A stretch of DNA of 15,133 nt. Source: DASVXQ01 sp046727955. GTDB lineage: Bacteria > Actinomycetota > CALGFH01. Made by a program: the position numbers and the translations under genes. The first letter of the stretch is position 1; every line of letters starts with the position of its first letter. The notes beneath the pieces were generated by a model, which saw only the letters and a program-made list of their open reading frames with translations, did not search any database and had not been told where the DNA came from. The stretch lies in NCBI GenBank assembly GCA_046727955.1, contig JBKPDO010000350.1, positions 1-15,133 of the forward strand. Direction: 5' to 3'. Positions 6,222 through 11,997 of the stretch are shown here, one piece after another.

Positions 6222-6250
6222 AGCCTACTCGAACACTTGTTCGAGGTTAA
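6222..6250 (-). promoter_or_regulatory. SOS-controlled promoter with perfect LexA box in the spacer
   Basis: TCGAACACTTGTTCGA (6229-6244) matches the actinobacterial/Gram-positive LexA consensus CGAAC-N4-GTTCG exactly. It is part of an 8-bp-arm palindrome, CTCGAACA-CT-TGTTCGAG (6228-6245). On the minus strand it fills the 17-bp spacer between a -35-like TTAACC (6245-6250) and a -10-like TAGGCT (6222-6227). The predicted start site coincides with the ATG of the 89-aa gene. Binding of LexA here would block the polymerase; release after DNA damage would switch the gene on. Confidence 0.75.
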
Positions 6251-6480
6251 GCAGCACGCCAACGGCACGCTCTGGCTATCGGCCGGCTCGACCGTGGGCA
6301 GCAATCACCGCCTGGTTGTGCGGGCAGCAGACGGGCAGCAATCGCCCGTTGGAAAGTCCGATAGAGCGGCGGAGGGATCGTGATGGACTGTGCCTCACGG
6401 CGAGGTGTCTACACCGGCCATGAGCTGCGCAGTTCCCACGATCCTCCACTCACCTGCACAGCCGCGAATTACATTGGTGT
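6246..6480. other. Non-coding stretch between SOS promoter and attachment site
   Basis: No credible gene is seen. It contains two copies of GGGCAGCAATC about 45 bp apart (near 6296 and 6339), which might be arm-type recombinase sites of an attachment region or chance repeats. Confidence 0.3.
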
Positions 6481-6500
6481 GATTTACGAGCACATCTCGC

Positions 6501-6540
6501 ACGGAGGAAGTCAGGGGTTCAAATCCCCTCACCTCCACCC
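6501..6540 (+). other. tRNA 3'-end fragment, probable integration attachment site
   Basis: AGGGG-TTCAAAT-CCCCT (6513-6529) is a canonical T-arm with the TTCAA loop. It is followed directly by a seven-base acceptor strand, CACCTCC (6530-6536), discriminator A (6537) and CCC. The matching 5' acceptor strand GGAGGTG and the D- and anticodon arms are not present upstream at tRNA distance, so this is not a complete tRNA gene. Such an isolated 3' half is the hallmark of the duplicated tRNA end left at the distal junction of an integrated element. The acceptor and T-arm resemble actinobacterial tRNA-Ser-like sequences, but I cannot assign the isotype with certainty. Confidence 0.72.
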
Positions 6541-7126
6541 CCAAAACCATAGGTCAGAGCGTCGTCGGCCGAGTGCCGGCGGCGCTCACTGCATGTTGCG
6601 GCCGCGCTGCGGCCGCCAACTCAAGTCGCAGTCCAGCCCGGGAAGGCTCTCAGAGACCAGGCGACTCGGCCCAGGCCTCACACGATGACCACGGAGCGTA
6701 GTCGCCGCCGCCTCCGTCCGCGCCAGGCCGACTGGGTCAGACGGCCGAACGTTTGCGGACATTGTCGGCGGCCATGCCAAACCCGGCGCGGGGCAGCCGC
6801 TGCAGCACCCGCCCGCATCGACCGCTCCCCACACCACCGCGGGACGAGCGGTGGACGCAGACGCAGACACGCCCACACGGCAAGGGCGGGGTCGAGCGTA
6901 GAGCGAACGGGGAGGCTTCATCCGTTATGGCGAGGCAAAGGAACCGTCAATGCTGGCGTAGAGGTGCGGTGCGTAGAAGATCTGGATCGTCGGTCGTGGA
7001 GTCGAAGATTGAAGGCAGGGTCGTCGCTCGGAGCGCCGAGACAGGTCCGACAGGCATCAGTCGGGATGCTGGCTCGCCGCCGAGCTGTCCGCCAAGGGAA
7101 TCCCTCCAAGCCACGGGAGCGTCAGC
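6541..7126. other. Gene-poor stretch beyond the attachment site
   Basis: No convincing gene is seen. The long frames here are Arg/Pro/His-rich and partly run antisense or out of frame into the real gene at 7127. Two GCGGCCGC palindromes at 6598-6605 and 6609-6616 form a strong small hairpin about 60 bp after the tRNA fragment; this could be a tRNA-distal terminator stem, but no T-run follows. Near 7110-7126, GGGAG provides the ribosome binding site for the next gene. Confidence 0.45.
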
Positions 7127-7762
7127 ATGGAGCAACAAGCACGCGAGCAGGCGTTCATCAGCGCCCTGACCACCGAGCAGTTCGTGCTCCAGGCCGCCCG
7201 CAGCGCCAACGTCGGCGAGATGACCGGGCGCGCCACCGTCTACATGGGGGCGGTGTCCAGCGCGCTGATCGCGTTTGGGTTCCTGGCCCAGGTCGTCACC
7301 CGCCTGGACCCGTTCGTGGCTGCGGTGCTGCCGGCAGTGTTCCTCCTGGGGGAGTTCACCTTCGCTGCCTTGTTGCGCAACACCCTGGAGAACCTGGTGT
7401 TGTTGCGGCAGATGCAGCGGATCCGAGGCTACTACCGCAGCTTGGTGCCCGAGGCCGACCAGTTCTTCGGCCCAGCGGCGGAGGATGAGCGGTTCTCCGC
7501 CGCGATCGCCACGGTGGGGCTGCGGGCTCGGCCAGCGGGGATGCTGTTCACTGGGGCCAGCGTGGTCGCCGCGATCAACAGTGTGGTGGGCGGTGTCGGC
7601 CTGGCGCTGCTGGCCGCCAAGGTCGCGAGCTTGGCGACAGGCGCCGCGCTGGCGGTCGGCATCACCGCCGCCGTGGTCCTGTTCGGGCTGCACCTGCTGT
7701 ACCAGCAGCAGCGAGCCGCGTCCCTGGTCCTGCGGCAACCGACCGAGGGATCATCGGCCTAG
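7127..7762 (+). CDS. Four-TM membrane protein, unknown, 211 aa
   Basis: The ATG at 7127 is preceded by GGGAG with about 7 bases of spacing. A short soluble N-terminus (residues 1-35, QAREQAFISALTTEQFVLQA) is followed by two hydrophobic hairpins. The first spans about residues 38-58 and 62-84 (LDPFVAAVLPAVFLLGEFTF). A cytoplasmic-looking loop with RQMQRIRGYYRSLVPEADQF and FFGPAAEDERF comes next, then helices at about 138-165 and 170-195. I have seen similar small membrane proteins in actinobacteria with no assigned function. The TAG stop shares CTAG (7759-7762) with the stop of the convergent gene. Coding is well supported by composition; function is unknown. Confidence 0.78.
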   Translation: MEQQAREQAFISALTTEQFVLQAARSANVGEMTGRATVYMGAVSSALIAFGFLAQVVTRLDPFVAAVLPAVFLLGEFTFAALLRNTLENLVLLRQMQRIRGYYRSLVPEADQFFGPAAEDERFSAAIATVGLRARPAGMLFTGASVVAAINSVVGGVGLALLAAKVASLATGAALAVGITAAVVLFGLHLLYQQQRAASLVLRQPTEGSSA

Positions 7763-8202
7763 TAGTGGAAGTCGACGCCTGCGGTGATCAGCACGACGAG
7801 GATCGCAGCGACGACCCAGTCGACGACGAGGCAGAACGGCGGCCACCAGCGAGTGTTGGCGACATACTGGCGGCGGTGCTGCCAAAGGTCCTTGAACCCG
7901 TGGCCGGTAAGGCCGGCCACCAGCAGCCACGCCGGTCCGGTGACGCCCGCCGCGGCAACTACCACAAAGACTCCGGCGATCCCGGCCTCGACGGCGATCA
8001 CGGTCCGGCGTCCGTCAGCTACGGCGAAGCCGATGTAGACCGCCGCGATCAGGGTCAGCGAGAGCGCGTAGACGGTCGCCGGATCAAGCCACCAAAAGCC
8101 CAGCGGTGACGCGGCCTGGATGGCGCCGAAGACGACGCCCCACAGCATGGGTGCGCGGAGCGACCGCCCCGTCAGTGGGCTGGGCGTGGGTGCGCGCGTC
8201 AT
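7759..8202 (-). CDS. Small multi-TM membrane protein, 147 aa
   Basis: Four hydrophobic segments are visible: APMLWGVVFGAIQAASPLG, TVYALSLTLIAAVYIGFAVA, VEAGIAGVFVVVAAAGV with a following short one (WLLVAGLTGHGF), and CLVVDWVVAAILVVLITAG. Loops are short and contain charged turns (ADGRR; KDLWQHRRQYVANTRWW). I chose ATG 8202. An in-frame GTG at 8217, four bases after the upstream stop, would add five residues (VTEPT) and is nearly as good. It is the third gene of the leftward multicopper-oxidase operon, so it may work with the oxidoreductase in the membrane. No family recognised with confidence; its stop shares CTAG with the convergent gene. Confidence 0.72.
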   Translation of the reverse strand: MTRAPTPSPLTGRSLRAPMLWGVVFGAIQAASPLGFWWLDPATVYALSLTLIAAVYIGFAVADGRRTVIAVEAGIAGVFVVVAAAGVTGPAWLLVAGLTGHGFKDLWQHRRQYVANTRWWPPFCLVVDWVVAAILVVLITAGVDFHY

Positions 8203-8221
8203 CGTCGGTTCCGTCACCTGC

Positions 8222-9355
8222 TTAGCTCGACGGTTGCTGGGTGACGCCTGCGTTGGCCGACATGGCGGCTTGGCGGCGGGTGGCGATGCGGTCGGCCAGG
8301 TACGTGGCGTCGTCGTTGACGAAGCCGAGCAGGGCCGACCTGCGGGTGTGCTGCCAGGACAGGCCCAGGAAGTACAGCCCGGGCACCTCGCTAACGCCGC
8401 GCCGGTGGACGACGTGGCCTTCCCGCGCCACGTCCGGAATCTGAATCCAGGAGTAGTCGGAGCGGTAGCCGGTCGCCCAGACCACCACCCCAACGTCCTC
8501 CAGGGTGCTGTGGTCGGCGAACCGGACGGTGCGCCCCGCGGCGTCGACCAGCCGGGGTCGGAACCGGACTCCGGCCCCCTTGAGCTTGCGCCGGTTGGTG
8601 CCGATGATGAACTCCCGTTGGCTTGCCCGCCGGCCGAGCCGGGAATCGACCGACACCCGCATGACGCCGAGGTGGGTGAGCCACCAGAACAGGTCCCGGC
8701 CGGCCAGCCGCTGGGGCAGCATCGGGGCCTTGGCGCCGATCGACAGGTCGACCTGGCGGCTGGCGGCCAGCTCCTCGGCGATCTGGAACCCGGAGTTGCC
8801 GCCGCCCACCACCAGGACCGGCCCCTCCGGCAGGGCCCGCGGGTTGCGGTAGTCGGCGCTGTGGACCTGGGTGACGGAGGGGTCCAGCTTGCTGGCCTGT
8901 GGTGGGATGAAGGGGATCTGGAAGGGGCCGGTGGCCACCACCACCTGGCGGGCGTGAAAGACCTCGTCGTCCGCTGTGCGGACCTCGAAGGTGTCCCCGA
9001 CCCGTCGCAGCTCGGTCACCCGACTGTTCAGCCGCACGGGCAGATCCAAGGCGGCCGCGTAGGCCTGGAGGTAGTCGACCACCGGGTCCTTGGTCGGGTA
9101 GGTGTCGGCCGGGGCCGGGAACGCCATCCCGGGCAGGGCGTCGTACTGGGCCGGGGTGAACAGCTTCAGCGAGTCCCACCGGGAGCGCCAGGTGTGGCCG
9201 AGCTCGGGACCGGCCTCCAGCACTAGGAAGCGCAGGCCCTGCTGGGCCAGGTGCCAGGCCATGGCCAGGCCGGCCTGGCTGCCGCCGACGAGGACAACGT
9301 CCAGCGGTCGGTCGCCGTTGGAGTTGTCCTTGTTGCCTTGTCCCTGAGCGGTCAT
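8222..9355 (-). CDS. FAD/NAD(P)-dependent oxidoreductase, flavin monooxygenase-like, 377 aa
   Basis: It has two nucleotide-binding folds. The FAD site is near the N-terminus (VVLVGGSQAGLAMAWHLAQQ, about 20-39), followed by the flavoprotein phrase GPELGHTWRSRWDSLKLFTP. The NAD(P) site is VLVVGGGNSGFQIAEELAAS (about 180-199). The late ATGYRSD motif and the end of the chain (GLYFLGLSW) match the CzcO/flavin-containing-monooxygenase group. The exact FMO fingerprint is only approximate, so a putative monooxygenase or ferredoxin-like reductase is as far as one can go. I chose ATG 9355 because it overlaps the TGA of the oxidase gene (ATGA 9352-9355), implying translational coupling. The product may provide electrons or act on the same metal or organic substrate as the oxidase. 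Confidence 0.85.
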   Translation of the reverse strand: MTAQGQGNKDNSNGDRPLDVVLVGGSQAGLAMAWHLAQQGLRFLVLEAGPELGHTWRSRWDSLKLFTPAQYDALPGMAFPAPADTYPTKDPVVDYLQAYAAALDLPVRLNSRVTELRRVGDTFEVRTADDEVFHARQVVVATGPFQIPFIPPQASKLDPSVTQVHSADYRNPRALPEGPVLVVGGGNSGFQIAEELAASRQVDLSIGAKAPMLPQRLAGRDLFWWLTHLGVMRVSVDSRLGRRASQREFIIGTNRRKLKGAGVRFRPRLVDAAGRTVRFADHSTLEDVGVVVWATGYRSDYSWIQIPDVAREGHVVHRRGVSEVPGLYFLGLSWQHTRRSALLGFVNDDATYLADRIATRRQAAMSANAGVTQQPSS

Positions 9356-11217
9356 CGAGCCGCTCCCTGGCCGCGGGCCACGTTGAAGCTGAACATCATG
9401 CCGCTCTGCATGTGCTCGGCAATGTGGCAATGCGCCATCCACAGGCCCGGGTTGGTGACGTCGAACAAGATGTCCACGACCTGGCCGGTGCGGACCAGCA
9501 CGGTGTCCTTCCAGACCAGATTCGGCTCAGGAACGCCATCACGGGAAAGGACCAGGAACCGGCCCGCCCCGTGCAGGTGGAAGGGGTGGTGCATGGGATG
9601 GTCGGAGTCCATCTCGTTCACCAGCCGGATCTTGACCCGGTCCCCTACGGTGAAGCGCCAGTCGATCGCGGCGCTGTCGGCCCCGGTGGTCCGGTCCAGG
9701 AACTTCCAGTGCATGGTGGCCGTGGTGGTCAGCCGGTTGACCTCGACCATGTCGTCTTCCCACTCGATCCCGTCGGCCGCGCCGTGGCCGTGGCCCTCGC
9801 CGTGGTGGTCGTGGGTGCCGTGCTCGGCATCACGGTCCATGGGGTCTTCGCTGTGGTGGCCGCCATGGTCGTGGTCGGCGGTGTGCCCGCCGTGCTGCTC
9901 CATCGTCGCGGCATCATGGGCTGCCGCCGGCTGGGGGACGAGCTCGGCCGCGAGCAGCTTCATCCCGCACTTGGGGCAGCGCCCTGGCTCCTGGCTGGTC
10001 ACCTCCGGATGCATGGGACAGGCGTAGGTGGCCGGCGCCGCGGCGGGCAACTGGGTTGCCAGCAGCTTCATGCCGCACTTGGGACAGCGTCCCGGTTCCT
10101 GGCTGGTGACCTCCGGATGCATCGGGCAGGCGTACACCACCGGCCCGGCACCCTGCTGCGGGCCGGCGGGATCGTCCATCCGGGCCACCAGGGCCAGGAC
10201 CTTGTCCGGCGGAGCGGCCAGCCAGCGGTCGAGCCGTTGCCGCTCGGCCTCCAACTCGGGAGCGCGGCGCAGCACCTGGAACTCCCGCGCCAGCGCCGGG
10301 GTCGCCCGCTCCTCGGTCACCGTGACCGCGGCCAGCCGGTAGCTCCGGTCCGGGGTGCGATGCTCCAGGATCAGCTCACCCGGCTGGTCGAACAGCACGT
10401 CGACCACGGCCCGCTCCGAGGGGGCCAGCAGCACCTCCTCGACGAACTCCTCGCGCTCCACCCGGCCGCTGTCGCCCCCCACCAGCTTCATCCGGGCGCC
10501 TGGCAGCGTCACGTTGAACACCCGGGTGTTGGCGGTGTTGGTCAGCCACAGCCGCACCACCTCGCTGGCCTTGGCCGTCAGCGCCAGGTCGGGTTCGCCG
10601 GCGATCAGCAGCTGGTTGCCGAACCGGCCCATGGCCGTGTAGGTCGTCTCGGTGGGGCTGAACGGGGCGATCTTGCCGTCCTCCAGCAGCAGGTCGTCCA
10701 GGGTCAAGACGACCTCGCGGTTGACCGGCGGCCAGTAGTCGGGCTCGGCGGGGACGACCAGGATGTTGCCGTACAGGCCCAGCTCCTGGGTGTAGTCCTC
10801 GCGGATGTGGGGGTGGTACCAGTACAGGCCCGCATCCGGGAACTGGATGCGATAGGTGAACCCCCCACCCACCGGGATCGGCGCCTGGGTCTCATGAGGG
10901 ACGCCGTCGTAGCGGTTCTCCAGGCGCAGCCCGTGCCAGTGCACGGTCGTGTCCAGATCGCCCTGGTTGGTGACGTGGACGATGATCTCGGTGCCCTGCT
11001 GGACCTTGAGGGTGGGGCCGGGGATGGAGCCGTTGTAGCCCAGCATCCGGACCGTAGTGTCGCCCAGGCGCTTGGCCACCGGGCCGACCTCCAGGTCCAG
11101 GGTGTCGCCGTGGCCGAACTCCAGCAGTTCCGGCCGGCCGGCCTCGGGCAGCCCGGTCGGGTCGGTGGGGAACGAGGTGGCCGTCATCGGTGGGTCGGGT
11201 CGAGTGTAGTGTTGCAT
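9352..11217 (-). CDS. Three-domain multicopper oxidase with two inserted heavy-metal-binding domains, 621 aa
   Basis: This is a laccase/bilirubin-oxidase-like copper enzyme, oxidising a metal ion or phenolic substrate with O2. The first cupredoxin domain holds HWHG (93-96) and YHPH (134-137). The third holds HPFHLH (544-549) and HCHIAEHMQSGM (596-607), with the T1 copper ligands His and Met-like M607. Between domains 2 and 3 lie two near-identical heavy-metal-binding domains (YACPMHPEV...GRCPKCGMKLL at 362-385 and 398-421) and a His-rich linker (434-480). I see no signal peptide. I chose ATG 11217, nine bases after AGGAGG; ATG 11223 is close behind, and a start at 11250 is less likely. It heads an operon with the coupled flavoprotein. 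Copper handling is likely. Confidence 0.9.
   Translation of the reverse strand: MQHYTRPDPPMTATSFPTDPTGLPEAGRPELLEFGHGDTLDLEVGPVAKRLGDTTVRMLGYNGSIPGPTLKVQQGTEIIVHVTNQGDLDTTVHWHGLRLENRYDGVPHETQAPIPVGGGFTYRIQFPDAGLYWYHPHIREDYTQELGLYGNILVVPAEPDYWPPVNREVVLTLDDLLLEDGKIAPFSPTETTYTAMGRFGNQLLIAGEPDLALTAKASEVVRLWLTNTANTRVFNVTLPGARMKLVGGDSGRVEREEFVEEVLLAPSERAVVDVLFDQPGELILEHRTPDRSYRLAAVTVTEERATPALAREFQVLRRAPELEAERQRLDRWLAAPPDKVLALVARMDDPAGPQQGAGPVVYACPMHPEVTSQEPGRCPKCGMKLLATQLPAAAPATYACPMHPEVTSQEPGRCPKCGMKLLAAELVPQPAAAHDAATMEQHGGHTADHDHGGHHSEDPMDRDAEHGTHDHHGEGHGHGAADGIEWEDDMVEVNRLTTTATMHWKFLDRTTGADSAAIDWRFTVGDRVKIRLVNEMDSDHPMHHPFHLHGAGRFLVLSRDGVPEPNLVWKDTVLVRTGQVVDILFDVTNPGLWMAHCHIAEHMQSGMMFSFNVARGQGAAR
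9953..10134. repeat. Tandem duplication of the heavy-metal-binding module
   Basis: A DNA repeat of about 74 bp occurs at 9953-10026 and 10061-10134 with a period of 108 bp (36 codons). The copies differ mainly at silent sites (for example TTGGGGCAG versus TTGGGACAG), while the encoded CPMHPEVTSQEPGRCPKCGM is identical. This suggests a duplication kept under protein-level selection. Confidence 0.75.
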
Positions 11218-11997
11218 GATCATTACCCTCCTGGTCGTTCCTGCATCCAACGCCCCACCCCAGACATCCAGGTTGCGTCTGCTGCTGCTCCTTGGTGGTT
11301 GCGGTCGAGCAACGGTGACATGCCCAGGGTTATGACCAGGACCCGATTAGCCCCTATGCGGGCGGTCCTCCTCCTCTGCTGCGGTCCTTGCGGATGAGGG
11401 CACCCTGTCACCGAGCTACCGGCGACGCAAGAAAAGCAAGCGGTGCAGGGCCGCTGACCTCGCTTGATAGCACCACAAGGATTCCTTCCCGCCCTTACCT
11501 TAGACGTCGTATCGGTCCTGTTGGCGGTTTCGCGCTGCCTTGCTGCTGGCGCTGCCGCTTGGGTGAGAGAACATCGGCGCCCGAGCGAGCCCGCGTAGCG
11601 ACGCCCACACGGCGCGTGTGATCGAACGCGCGACCCGGCCGGGGACGGATCGCGGTGCCACCGTCGGGTGATGCCGGGTCTTAGGGTCGTGTCGGATGCG
11701 GTCGCCGCGGGCCTGGTCGCGGCTGGCGTAGCCGCGACCGCCCGGGCGGCGGTGCGGCATTCGCGGCTGGTCGCGGAGGTGTTGTTGGTGAACGGCTCAC
11801 AGGTGTCCTCCAGCCACCGCAGGACCTTGTGACGATGGGCATCCAGCCGGACCAGCAACTGTCCGCCGGTACGCGGCAAGCCCCGAAAGGCATGGCCTGC
11901 CGGCGGCTGATCCTGGTGCGTTCGACGCCTTGACAAGCCAGCAGCCAGCAAGGAAGGTCCTTCGTGCCGGCTGAGCTGCCCCAGGTTGGGAGGGGCT
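11218..11997. other. Gene-poor stretch upstream of two divergent units
   Basis: The stretch holds the promoters of the leftward oxidase operon and of the rightward kinase gene, but I could not locate convincing boxes or a CsoR/CueR operator. AGGAGG at about 11227-11232 serves the oxidase, and GGGAGGGG at about 11988-11994 serves the kinase gene. Only a likely transposase remnant (11781-11882) is recognisable. The longer frames here lack ribosome binding sites. Confidence 0.5.
11781..11882 (-). pseudogene. Fragment of an IS66-type transposase (probable)
   Basis: Translation on the minus strand gives LLVRLDAHRHKVLRWLEDTC followed by EPFTNN. In IS66-family transposases the same order is known: a LL.RL..H...VLRF.D..VPF(T/D)NN stretch directly before QAERDLR. 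Here the match stops after TNN, and the expected AERDLRM is not found in frame. The fragment has no start codon or flanking inverted repeats. It fits a decayed insertion sequence. The similarity is short, so this is a suggestion only. Confidence 0.35.

Larger units (their letters stand above)
1..6540. mobile_element. Right-hand portion of an integrative element (AICE- or prophage-like), inferred
   Basis: The right limit is an isolated tRNA 3' end (6513-6537) with no tRNA 5' half next to it. Such a fragment is typically left where an element has integrated into a tRNA gene. To its left lie genes typical of such elements: an excisionase-type HTH protein, a short zinc-finger protein, unknown genes chained by 4-bp overlaps, an XRE regulator transcribed divergently with shared operator-like repeats, and a small SOS-box-controlled gene. 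The orientation of the fragment places the element on its left, so the intact tRNA gene and presumably the integrase lie beyond base 1. No integrase, replication or transfer gene is visible here, so the class of element stays open. The boundary is inferred, not proven. Confidence 0.5.

Noticed and set aside
6440..6540. A complete tRNA gene
   Set aside because: No GGAGGTG 5' acceptor strand and no D- or anticodon arm fit upstream of the T-arm.
6598..6616. Tandem GCGGCCGC palindromes as a functional terminator
   Set aside because: Strong hairpin potential but no T-run, and such motifs are common in DNA this rich in GC.
6685..7488. 267-aa plus-strand frame after the attachment site
   Set aside because: Arg/Pro-rich composition, no ribosome binding site, and its second half is an out-of-frame reading of the real membrane-protein gene at 7127.
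8120..9226. 368-aa plus-strand frame opposite the flavoprotein
   Set aside because: The minus strand has two clear nucleotide-binding folds; the plus-strand product is Gly/Pro/His-rich without a domain.
9953..10134. CRISPR-like repeat
   Set aside because: Only two copies, with the period set by codons; they encode a duplicated metal-binding module.
9412..11397. 661-aa open frame on the plus strand opposite the multicopper oxidase
   Set aside because: It is a GC-driven shadow: the minus-strand frame carries all copper-binding motifs, and the plus-strand frame has no ribosome binding site or recognisable domain.
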